The position numbers and the translations under genes are program-made. DNA of 64,000 nucleotides from Opitutaceae bacterium (GTDB taxonomy: Bacteria > Verrucomicrobiota > Verrucomicrobiia > Opitutales > Opitutaceae), in the NCBI GenBank assembly GCA_030648295.1, contig JAUSID010000136.1, forward strand, positions 30,695 to 94,694, given 5' to 3'. The notes under the pieces are model-generated. The model was not told where the DNA came from. It did no database searches and saw only the letters and a program-made list of their open reading frames with translations. Numbering within the stretch: position 1 is the stretch's first letter; every line of letters starts with the position of its first letter. Positions 44,301 to 51,215 of this stretch are shown here, one piece after another.

Positions 44301-45693
44301 GGCGGAGAAGCGCGGAGCGGCCGCGTCCCAAAAACTCGCGGCGGCGGAGACAACCGCCCGGAAGAGCGAAGCGGAAATCGCGGACCTGCGGAGCCAACTC
44401 GAGGCCAGCAGGACGGCCGGTACGGGCACTGCCGCCGAACAAAAACGCGCGGCCGATCAGGCGGCGCGACTGAAGTCGGAGAACGAAACGCTGGCGGCGC
44501 GGCTCGCGGAGTCGCAAAAAACAGCCCGGCAGTCCGCCAGCGAGGCGGCGAAAATGAAATCGGCGCTGGCCGACGCGACGAAACGGGCGGAAGGCGCCGA
44601 CAAGTCGCGCGCCACGGCCCGCGAGCTCGAAGGCGCGCGACGCGCGCTGACCGAGGCGCAACAACGGCTGGCGGCGACCGAAACGGAGATCGGCGGGCTC
44701 AAGCAGCAGGTGGCGGGGACCCGCGAGTTGGAGACGCGCGTGCGCGAACTCGAGGCGCAAAAGGACGCGCTGGCGGCACGCCAGGCGGAAGTCGGGACGG
44801 CCGATGAAAAAGTCGCCCGGGCCGCGGCGGCGCAAGCCGATGCCGAGCAGAAACTGGCCACCGCGCTGCGGTCATTCACCTTGCTTTCGAAGGAGCGCGA
44901 CGATCTTGCGGCGCGGCTCAGCGACGCGCAGACGAAACCGCCCGCCGCGATCACGGCGGAGTTGCAAAGCCTGCGCGAGCAGGTGAACAGTGCCGAGCGG
45001 AACGCCTCCGCGGCACAGGCAGAGAATGGCCGGCTCAACCAGGCGCTCACCGCCGCGCGCGAGTTGGAGACACGAGTTCGTGAACTCGAGTCGGAAAAGC
45101 AATCGCTGCTCGCGCGTGCGGCATCCGCCGGCAGCGAGGCAGAGAAACTCTCGCAGGCGCTGGCGGCGAAGGCCGATGCGGAGGACAAACTCGCGACCTC
45201 GCTGCGCTCGTACACGGTGCTCTCGAAGCAGCGGGACGAGCTTAACGCGCGTCTCGCGGAGGTGCAGGCGCGGCCGCTGCCGCCCGCCGCCCCGGATCCC
45301 GCCACGGTCGCCGAACTCGAATCCCTGCGGGGGCGCTTGATTGCAGCCGAGCGCACCGCGATCGCTGCGCAGACCGAGATCGCGCGGCTTACGCAAGCCT
45401 CCGCCCGGCCGGTGGTCGCGACGCGAACTCCCCCGGCGGTCGAAGGCTCGAAGCGCGAACCCGGCCGGCCGGCACCGTCGCGGGCCTCCGTCGCACCGGT
45501 GGCCGCCACGCCGCCACCCGCGGCCGCGCCCGCCGCACGTGTGCACACCATCGTCGTTGGGGACACGCTCTCCGGGATCTCCCGCCGCTATTACGGCACG
45601 CCCAACCGCTGGACCGAAATCTTTGCCGCGAATCGCGAGGTGTTGCGCGACGAACGCAGCCTGGTCGCGGGGCGGACACTGCGAGTCCCGTAG
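41365..45693 (+). CDS. Giant secreted coiled-coil protein with Sel1-like and LysM domains
   Basis: 1442 residues from ATG 41365. Signal-like N-terminus (FIAVLTFAGGSRAALA), one Sel1-like repeat (residues about 50-100: AERGNAIAQYNLGLGYAQG, VEAFMWLTLSAE), then an extremely long Ala/Glu/Arg-rich coiled coil from about 230 to 1330, and a C-terminal LysM domain (VHTIVVGDTLSGISRRYYG, AGRTLRVP). LysM binds peptidoglycan glycan strands, so the protein may bridge the cell wall with another envelope layer. A 201-bp tandem duplication occurs in the coiled coil near 42445. The downstream gene encodes a shorter protein with the same layout and near-identical LysM. Start at 41320 would add residues before the hydrophobic stretch. 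Confidence 0.85.
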   Translation: MKYARFVSTSAGIPAAFIAVLTFAGGSRAALAATSTVPSPPPRSAISARPEPAELMSLRLKAERGNAIAQYNLGLGYAQGRLVPVDLVEAFMWLTLSAESGSTGKALDTVLGSMTAAQINEGRRRLDALRASNPLLRPPAPLAASRSAPAASQAAATPVAPPANARAAEPVDGRRSVTDDAAPRGRGVEVENPTPEERPGRVAGVTTRGVPAAVQPEPVAGRSPAVGEEMVRPDAVTTELSNVRGQLQEAQAALAAQSRELAAARAEAAGARIEAARAQAQISALRDEVAARASASTATDEARGMLDRERASHAETRTAMNRIQAQLSEATNALQAARTAADDTSAKTAAAEATRRSEALAQEVAGLKSELDAAREKISGATASTNAQVVAARREAEAAVAARADAEAKLRALSESSTGATQRNETLAQEVAGLKSELVAARERLSGASASTNEQVVAARREAEAAVAARADAEAKLRALSESSASTASRIQSAETRVAEMQSQLTDAAEKLAAARQAAAAANEERVRDRSALAVETSAKATAISAREQAENQARTAAEHVAAAQQQLQALQSERAAWLAEKDRLNAALTEGSAQAKTVAEANARAEQLARDLDAAQKAAEQLRMAAARTATERQQADEALHARGTELEQARRELAAAQEKNSNLAVQLQQASEGRASAEAQSQAGSRDVAAVKERVMALTQEVAAARRDADESRTRASQSEQMLAGLRGQLSAAELAASSARSASTTRDDEISRLRTAADNAAAGLAQVESRAAATARALATSNADAKSAAEEAARLRAEMKSLANARDEATASLARLETDRAAIARRLAEAEVAGKNSSAAKKQVAGLGRELEAARRENESLRSKTAELEAGKSKAQHELAEFQRRVKEADASRTMAREEAENNRAALARSEAARADLSRQLEAAGRDSSSRKSAVAESAAEVTRLKARLAEVERDLHAAAAVRDRGQAELRTALDAAEKRGAAASQKLAAAETTARKSEAEIADLRSQLEASRTAGTGTAAEQKRAADQAARLKSENETLAARLAESQKTARQSASEAAKMKSALADATKRAEGADKSRATARELEGARRALTEAQQRLAATETEIGGLKQQVAGTRELETRVRELEAQKDALAARQAEVGTADEKVARAAAAQADAEQKLATALRSFTLLSKERDDLAARLSDAQTKPPAAITAELQSLREQVNSAERNASAAQAENGRLNQALTAARELETRVRELESEKQSLLARAASAGSEAEKLSQALAAKADAEDKLATSLRSYTVLSKQRDELNARLAEVQARPLPPAAPDPATVAELESLRGRLIAAERTAIAAQTEIARLTQASARPVVATRTPPAVEGSKREPGRPAPSRASVAPVAATPPPAAAPAARVHTIVVGDTLSGISRRYYGTPNRWTEIFAANREVLRDERSLVAGRTLRVP
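42445..42846 (+). repeat. 201-bp tandem duplication inside the coiled-coil gene
   Basis: The unit beginning GCGCAGGAAGTCGCCG at 42445 begins again at 42646, a period of 201 bases (67 codons). The two copies share long nearly identical runs such as GTGGCCGCGCGGCGCGAAGC. The duplication preserves the frame. Confidence 0.85.
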
Positions 45694-45755
45694 TTCGTAT
45701 TTTCCGCATGCCGCTGGGATTGCGCCGTAAAAAATTCGTTCGCTTGATCGGGCCC

Positions 45756-47255
45756 ATGCGTCTGCTGCGCATCAGCCCCACTCTGATCGTTCCCGCCGTG
45801 CTCGCCCTGAGCGGCTGCGGTTACGTCCATGTTGGACGGATACCGGCGCCCGCACCGGTCATCGTGGGCGACGAAAAGCTGCTGAAGGAAAACTCGGACT
45901 TGCGGGCGGAAAAGAAGCTCCTGCAACAGGAACTCGGGCTCACCCGGGCACAGGGTGATGCGCTCCGGATGGCGATCGAGAACCGCGCGGCCGACGGCGA
46001 CACTTCGCGGCGGCTCGTCGACCGGCTGAACGAAACCAGCCGCGAGCTGGCGACTTTGCGTGCGAATTATGCGCGGTTGCAGACGGAGCGAAACCAGGCG
46101 GTCGCGAGTGCGGCCGAATCCGGCGCGGTGAAGGCCAGGCTCGGCGCGACGGAGGAGAAGCTCGCGAACTCGCTGCGCACGTTCACGGAATTGCAGGAGG
46201 AAATCACCCGCTTGCGCGCGGACGTGGCGCGGTCGCGCGACGAGAACGCCGGGTTGAGCGAACAGGTGAAGGTCATCACCGCGAAAAACGAGCAGGCGCA
46301 GGCGGCGCTGGCGCAGTTGAACACCGAATTGCTCGTGCAGAAGAACAGCCGGCTCGAAGCGGAGCAGGACGCCGAGCTGCTGCGCACCGAGTTGAAGACG
46401 GTGGCGCCCAATTCATCCGTGCTCGCGCGGCAGCGCACCGGCGCCGCGGGTGATGCGCGCTCGCTGGTGGCCGAGCACGCCGCCGAAACCGCGGCGTTGA
46501 CGTCCGAACTCGCCGGGTTGCGCAGCCGGGTCACGTCGCTTGAAGCGGAACGCAGCCAGCTCCAGCAGCAGCTGGTCGCCGCGGAACGGCCGGCCGCCGC
46601 GCTCGCCACGGCGCAGAGCCAGCTCTCCGCTGCCGCCCGCGAGAAGGGAAAACTTTTCGCCGAGAAGTCGGAACTCGAGAACCAGGTCGCGCGATTGCAG
46701 GCGGCGGCATCGCCCGCGCAGGTATTGCGCGATCAACTGCGCGACGTGCAGGCGCGCGCCGCGGCCCTCACGGAGGAGAATGCGAAATTGAAGACCCGTC
46801 TTGCGACCTCCGGTGGTGCGACGCCGGCTGCTGCGACCGCGGAAACCGCCCGCGTCGAGAAGCCCGCCGTGGTGGTCGAGGTCAAACCTGCCGCACCCGC
46901 ACCCACCCCGGCACCGGAACGCGTGGCAACGCCGACCGTCGTGGTCGAGGCGAGCCGCATCGATCTTGGATCAACCGGAACGCCACCGGAAGCGGGACCT
47001 GCCCAGCGCGGTTCAAGTCCGGTGATGGCCACGTTCGTGACGTCCGCACCCGGCAGCGCGCGCGGACCCGGCGGTTCGCGCCCCGAGGCCAATGGCCAGC
47101 GGCTGCACACGGTGAGCGGCGGTGACACGCTCGCGAAAATTTCCGCGCAGTATTACGGCACGCCCGCGCGCTGGGCCGACATCCTGGCGGCGAACCGGGA
47201 TGTGCTGGGCGAGACCAACAATCTCGTGGTGGGGCGGACGCTGCGAATCCCGTAG
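45756..47255 (+). CDS. Coiled-coil lipoprotein with C-terminal LysM domain
   Basis: 499 residues from ATG 45756; the lipobox SGC (IVPAVLALSGCGYVHVG) implies an outer- or inner-membrane lipoprotein. The middle (about 45-330) is a coiled coil with heptad-like Leu/Ala/Glu pattern (LKENSDLRAEKKLLQQELG), then a Pro/Ala/Val-rich linker and a C-terminal LysM domain (LHTVSGGDTLAKISAQYYG, NNLVVGRTLRIP) that closely parallels the preceding giant protein's. It could tether the membrane to peptidoglycan. The gene begins about 60 bases after the giant gene and is probably cotranscribed. An ATG at 45708 is an alternative start but weakens the lipobox position. Confidence 0.87.
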   Translation: MRLLRISPTLIVPAVLALSGCGYVHVGRIPAPAPVIVGDEKLLKENSDLRAEKKLLQQELGLTRAQGDALRMAIENRAADGDTSRRLVDRLNETSRELATLRANYARLQTERNQAVASAAESGAVKARLGATEEKLANSLRTFTELQEEITRLRADVARSRDENAGLSEQVKVITAKNEQAQAALAQLNTELLVQKNSRLEAEQDAELLRTELKTVAPNSSVLARQRTGAAGDARSLVAEHAAETAALTSELAGLRSRVTSLEAERSQLQQQLVAAERPAAALATAQSQLSAAAREKGKLFAEKSELENQVARLQAAASPAQVLRDQLRDVQARAAALTEENAKLKTRLATSGGATPAAATAETARVEKPAVVVEVKPAAPAPTPAPERVATPTVVVEASRIDLGSTGTPPEAGPAQRGSSPVMATFVTSAPGSARGPGGSRPEANGQRLHTVSGGDTLAKISAQYYGTPARWADILAANRDVLGETNNLVVGRTLRIP

Positions 47256-47260
47256 ACGCT

Positions 47261-47464
47261 TCGTGACGCATCGGTCGGTCCGTGGCACCGCTGCGGGCCG
47301 CGCCGGACCCGGCCACGACGGTCCGGACGCGGCTGCAGCTGAATGTCCGCAATGTGCTCGAGAACGGCCGGCTCCAGGCGATCAGCATCAATCCCAACGG
47401 GCAGCCGAACAACTTCCGGATCATCGACCCGCGGCAGTTCATCCTGACGGCGACGTTCGATCTC
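47261..47464 (+). pseudogene. C-terminal remnant of a TonB-dependent receptor
   Basis: About 65 codons in one frame read RTRLQLNVRNVLENGRL, ISINPNGQPNNFR and IDPRQFILTATFDL, the ending typical of large verrucomicrobial TonB-dependent receptors, where the last strand ends in an aromatic-x-Leu/Phe just before the stop. Here the stop is missing (CGA in place of an expected TGA-like codon at 47465) and the rest of the receptor is absent; the preceding gene ends six bases before. No start or complete gene can be built. Deletion of the receptor body during a rearrangement is the simplest reading. Confidence 0.65.
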
Positions 47465-47529
47465 CGACGGCGCGACGCGCGACGTGGCGGCCCAAGGCGT
47501 CGCGCGCTGGTCAGGCCGCGGGGCATCAG

Positions 47530-47657
47530 CCAGCCGCGTCACCTCGGCTGCTGCGAAATGCGATCGGGTTCAACTTTCAGGAAACAGTGCCCGACTCCTG
47601 GGAGCGCGGGCGTCTCGCCCGCAACGGAGCGGGCCAGAGGCCCGCGCTCCCGGGAAA
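47530..47657. repeat. GTAGCAGCCGAGG-type and REP-like elements after the receptor remnant
   Basis: 47530-47554 is a degenerate reverse copy of the GTAGCAGCCGAGG-type element. 47596-47611 (TCCTGGGAGCGCGGGC) and its near reverse complement at 47640-47655 form a compact REP-like palindrome. With the receptor remnant they fill the 429-base gap between the LysM lipoprotein and the isomerase gene. Confidence 0.8.
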
Positions 47658-47684
47658 TCGCTCCGAACGGAATACCTCCGCGAT

Positions 47685-49454
47685 TCAGTCAGCCCGGGTG
47701 GATTCCGACCGGACGAACGCCTTGATGGTGGCGCAACGCGCGCCGGGACGGCGGGGCGAAATGGTGTAGGCTCCAACGGCCGCCGGTACGATGAAGGTTT
47801 CGGCGAAGTTGACTTCGAACGGCGCGAACGCCGCGTCCGCGCTTTCGACGACAGCGGCGTCTCCCTCGACGAGGTTTAGGACGTTCACGCCGCCGCGGGT
47901 GTCGTGGGCCACGGTTGACGTGAACCAGTGCCGGCGGGTCTCGATGAACTGCGTTTCATGCAGCCCGGTGCGTTCTTCCGTCCAACCCGGTCCGCGGGCG
48001 AGGGGCTGCACCTGGCCGATCAGATTCTGACGCGTCCAGCTTCGGGCGCGCTCCCACTGGATGTTGGCGGCGCCGTGCTCGAGGTGAATCGGCCGCGGCC
48101 TGCCGTCGAGTCCGAGCCGCCCCCAATCCCACAATTTGAACGTGAAAATGTACGGCGTCGCGCTGATTTCGAGAACGAGGGCGTTGCGGCCGGAGCAATG
48201 CACCGTGCCGGCGGGGATGAGAAAATGATCGTGCTGCCGCGCGGGCCATTGGCTGGCGAAATCATCGGCGGGAAACGGCGCTCCGCCATCTTCCGCTGCC
48301 TGCAGCGCCTGCATCATCCGCGCGCGATCAATCCCGTCCTTCAACCCGAGGTACACGACGGCCCCGGGTTCGGCCGCCAGCACGTAATAACTTTCGTCCT
48401 GCGTGTAGCCCAGGCCGAACTGCCGGCGGATGTAGCCGGAAGTTGGATGCACCTGGAACGAGAGATTCCCGCCGCCCATGGTGTCGAGGAAATCGAAGCG
48501 GATCGGAAAGTCCGCGCCGAAACGGCGAAAGACATCGTCGCCGAGCAATGCCCGCGGCTGGTCGAAAACGAGGTCCAGCGCCGGCAGCTCGACGTCGGCA
48601 CCTCCGAAGCCCAGCCGCAGGCTGTTTTCCTCCGGCACGCAATCGAAACCCCAGCCATAATTTGGCGCGCCGCCATCGAGCCCGAAATGCTCGCGCAGCC
48701 AGCGGCCGCCCCACGGCGCGGGATCGAACCAGGGCACGACGCGGAACGGCTGCCGCGCGGCCTGGTGCAGTCCGCGCCGCACCGCGTCGCCGCCGGCCAG
48801 TTTGGGTGTCGCCGGATCATGGGTATCAAGGACGAAGTCCCAGTGCGCGATCAACGGTCGCTTCCAACGATCGCACACACGCCAGTCGACAAAGAACGCC
48901 CGCTTGTACTTCAGCGAGGCGGATTCGTCGCAGTTGTCGGCCCCGAGATTTCCGATTTCGCCGCGCCGCTGGCGCAGCTGCGCCTCGCGGCGTGAGAGGT
49001 CCGCGTAGACCAGGATGTCTCCGCCGGCGATCAACCGCGCGCCACAACCGGCGACGAGAATCAACCCGGTGGCGGTTTCATCGAGCTGCGCCGTCAGGGC
49101 GGCGAGCCGCCCGCCATCGAAGAACGGCGCCAGTTCGAGATCGTTCATCCGGCCGAACACCGGATCGCCATCGCCCAGGGAGGGCGCGACGAGGGAGTCT
49201 ATTTCGTGCGGTGTGCGCAGCGCGTCAGAGGCAGCCAGGCGGGCAGCGGGTTGCAGGCGCTCCGCGAGCTCGCGGAGCACACAAGCCTCATCGACGCCGT
49301 GGTAACACTCCACGACGAGCGTCGTCCGGCGCGCGGCGCGCGCGGCAATCGTCTCGCGCAGCCGATTCGCAATGGCGTCCCAGCCCGTGACGACGACGCC
49401 CGGCTCGGCCGCGACCGGCACATGTGGAAACAGGTTGTACCGCGACGCGCTCAC
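47685..49454 (-). CDS. manA: Class I mannose-6-phosphate isomerase with N-terminal extension
   Basis: 589 residues. The C-terminal ~330 residues are a cupin-type isomerase: GGNLSFQVHPTSGYI (Gln/His zinc ligands), then SYYVLAAEPGAVVYLGLK, and IPAGTVHCSGRNALVLEIS with the later His. It interconverts mannose 6-phosphate and fructose 6-phosphate in the cytoplasm. The first ~240 residues (VVECYHGVDEACVLRELAERL, VAGCGARLIAGGDILVYADLS) are extra and look like a degenerate kinase/P-loop-like fold with no Walker A. The start overlaps the ROK kinase stop by four bases, so it is the last gene of the regulator-kinase-isomerase operon. The linkage with alpha-mannosidases supports mannose as substrate. Confidence 0.85.
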   Translation of the reverse strand: MSASRYNLFPHVPVAAEPGVVVTGWDAIANRLRETIAARAARRTTLVVECYHGVDEACVLRELAERLQPAARLAASDALRTPHEIDSLVAPSLGDGDPVFGRMNDLELAPFFDGGRLAALTAQLDETATGLILVAGCGARLIAGGDILVYADLSRREAQLRQRRGEIGNLGADNCDESASLKYKRAFFVDWRVCDRWKRPLIAHWDFVLDTHDPATPKLAGGDAVRRGLHQAARQPFRVVPWFDPAPWGGRWLREHFGLDGGAPNYGWGFDCVPEENSLRLGFGGADVELPALDLVFDQPRALLGDDVFRRFGADFPIRFDFLDTMGGGNLSFQVHPTSGYIRRQFGLGYTQDESYYVLAAEPGAVVYLGLKDGIDRARMMQALQAAEDGGAPFPADDFASQWPARQHDHFLIPAGTVHCSGRNALVLEISATPYIFTFKLWDWGRLGLDGRPRPIHLEHGAANIQWERARSWTRQNLIGQVQPLARGPGWTEERTGLHETQFIETRRHWFTSTVAHDTRGGVNVLNLVEGDAAVVESADAAFAPFEVNFAETFIVPAAVGAYTISPRRPGARCATIKAFVRSESTRAD

Positions 49455-50407
49455 GCCGCTGGGATTGCGCCGAGTTTTTCCGCCACCATCCAGCTGCAGC
49501 CGAGCAGCGCCGCATCGTCGCCGAGCTCGCAGCGGGCAATCTCAACCTTCCCCCACGCGGTGTGCGCGTGTGAGTGAGCGTACGCGCGAATCGCCGGCAG
49601 GATCTCGTCGCTGCTTTGCATGATGCCACCGCCGATAATCACCCGCTCGGGATCGTAGGCGTGGATCAGATTCACCACCGCGACCGACCAGACAGCCAGG
49701 CTGTGATCGCGCAGCGCGATGGCGCAGGCATCGCCGGTGTCGGCCCGCCGGAACACGGCCTCGTAATCGAGGTGCGGTTCGGTCGCGAGCGCGCTGGAGG
49801 CGAAGTCGGCGCGGGCGAGCGCGAGCTCGCGCAACACCGCGGTGGACGCTTCCGCCTCCGCGCAGCCGATGTTGCCGCAGACGCACGTCCGGCCGCCGTA
49901 GCGGACGGTGAGGTGGCCTCCGAGCGTGCCGGCCTGGCCGTGAGCGCCGCGCAGCACGCGGCCCTGCATGACGACGCCAACGCCGAGACCGGTGCCCAAG
50001 GTGATCATCGCCACGTTGTCGCAGCCGCGGCCGGCACCCTGGCGCCACTCGCCGATCAATGCGGCGCGGGCGTCATTCTCCAACGCGAGCGGCTTGCCGA
50101 ACATTGCGCGCGCCCAGGCGCCGAGATCGAAGTTCGCGCAACCGGGAAACTTACCCCATTCGTCCAAGATCCGGCCGCGAGCGGAATCCACCAGGCTGGG
50201 AAATCCGATGCCGATGCCGTCGATCGCGGCGACGTCGAGCCGCGCTTCGGTGCAGAGCGATCGCCAGGAGGCGGCGAGACCCGGCAGCCGTTGTTCCCAC
50301 CGCAGCTGCGATTGCGCGGGCTCGATCCGGCGGGCGAGAATCGTGCCGTCGCGGACGACCGCGAGCTTGATGCGTGAGCCCCCTACGTCCGCCGCGAGCG
50401 CGATCAC
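49451..50407 (-). CDS. ROK-family sugar kinase (probable mannose/hexose kinase)
   Basis: 318 residues. ATP-binding start ALAADVGGSRIKLAVV, second phosphate loop ITLGTGLGVGVVMQG, sugar-binding ENDARAALIGEWRQGAGRG, and the ROK zinc motif CVCGNIGCAEAEAS. ROK kinases phosphorylate glucose, mannose, fructose or N-acetylmannosamine. Its place between the GntR regulator and a mannose-6-phosphate isomerase, opposite two alpha-mannosidases, points to mannose. It overlaps both neighbours by about four bases, indicating translational coupling. Cytoplasmic. Confidence 0.88.
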   Translation of the reverse strand: MIALAADVGGSRIKLAVVRDGTILARRIEPAQSQLRWEQRLPGLAASWRSLCTEARLDVAAIDGIGIGFPSLVDSARGRILDEWGKFPGCANFDLGAWARAMFGKPLALENDARAALIGEWRQGAGRGCDNVAMITLGTGLGVGVVMQGRVLRGAHGQAGTLGGHLTVRYGGRTCVCGNIGCAEAEASTAVLRELALARADFASSALATEPHLDYEAVFRRADTGDACAIALRDHSLAVWSVAVVNLIHAYDPERVIIGGGIMQSSDEILPAIRAYAHSHAHTAWGKVEIARCELGDDAALLGCSWMVAEKLGAIPAA

Positions 50408-51177
50408 GGCTGCTCCCTCCGCAAATCGAGCGAGAGGGTGAAGCGCGCCGAGACGTAGTGGACCTCGGCGTATTCGATCGGCCGGTTACGTGCATCGACC
50501 ACGGTGTGGCAGCGGAGCAGCAGCGGCGTGCCCGGCTTCACCGCCAGCCGTTTCGCGAGCGCCGCCCCGGCCGTGACGGCGGAGAATTCCTCGCGCGCGG
50601 CATCGGGCTGGACGCCGCTGGCGGCTTCGAGCACATCGTAAAGCGGGCGCGCAAAATCCTCGCTCCCGGTCAGCCGCAGCCGCGGATGAAACCACGAGCG
50701 TGAATAGAGTACGGGTTGTCCATCCCAGCCGCGTACCCGATCGAGCCGAAACACCGGCACATCTGGTTCGACCTGAAGAGCCGCGGCGGCGCGACCGCCC
50801 GCGCGTTGGATACCGTATTCAAGGCTGAAATTCTCCACCGTGATGCCCTTGCCCGCCATCTCGCGCGAGAAACTGCGCCAGGCGCGAATGCCGGACTCGG
50901 CGCGGGGAGGGGCCACGCGCGTGCCCACGCCGGCCTTGCGCTCGAGCACCCCCTCGTGCACGAGCCGCGTGAGCGCCGCCCGCGCCGTGCCGCGGCTGAC
51001 GCCGAGCCGGCGGGCCATCGTGAGCTCATCGGGCAGGAGCGCGCCTTTGCGATACTCCGGTTGCGCGGCCAGGTCGCGGAGCCGCGCCTCCACCTGCCGG
51101 TGCAGCGGCTGTCCTTCCTGGGGGCGGAGCGGCGCGAGCGCCGGAGAGATGAGCCCGGGGCGGGTGGGAGTGCTCAT
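50404..51177 (-). CDS. GntR/HutC-family transcriptional regulator
   Basis: 257 residues from ATG 51177. Winged-helix domain at about 20-90 (QPLHRQVEARLRDL, MARRLGVSRGTARAALTRLVHEG, GVGTRVA) and a C-terminal UTRA effector-binding domain (VFRLDRVRGWDGQPVLYSRSW, PIEYAEVHYVSARF). HutC-type regulators sense sugar phosphates or similar metabolites. It heads an operon with the ROK kinase and isomerase and sits divergent to the MFS gene, so it probably controls both arms. The palindrome TGTCTAGACA lies eight bases upstream of its start. A longer start at 51297 would run across that operator and is rejected. Confidence 0.9.
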   Translation of the reverse strand: MSTPTRPGLISPALAPLRPQEGQPLHRQVEARLRDLAAQPEYRKGALLPDELTMARRLGVSRGTARAALTRLVHEGVLERKAGVGTRVAPPRAESGIRAWRSFSREMAGKGITVENFSLEYGIQRAGGRAAAALQVEPDVPVFRLDRVRGWDGQPVLYSRSWFHPRLRLTGSEDFARPLYDVLEAASGVQPDAAREEFSAVTAGAALAKRLAVKPGTPLLLRCHTVVDARNRPIEYAEVHYVSARFTLSLDLRREQP

Positions 51178-51178
51178 G

Positions 51179-51194
51179 TATAAATGTCTAGACA
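51179..51194. promoter_or_regulatory. Probable GntR/HutC operator with TATAAAT box
   Basis: TGTCTAGACA (51185-51194) is a perfect ten-base palindrome resembling the TGGTCTAGACCA core of DasR/NagR-type HutC operators. TATAAAT at 51179-51185 partly overlaps it and could be the -10 element of the plus-strand MFS operon. Only 38 bases separate the ATG codons on the two strands, so a repressor here would affect both. Confidence 0.65.
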
Positions 51195-51215
51195 AAGACT
51201 GGCCACTCTGGCTTC

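Noticed and set aside
47465..47725. Continuation of the receptor remnant as a 147-residue gene
   Set aside because: Beyond the last receptor strand the frame runs through the dispersed repeats and gives only repeat-derived peptides.
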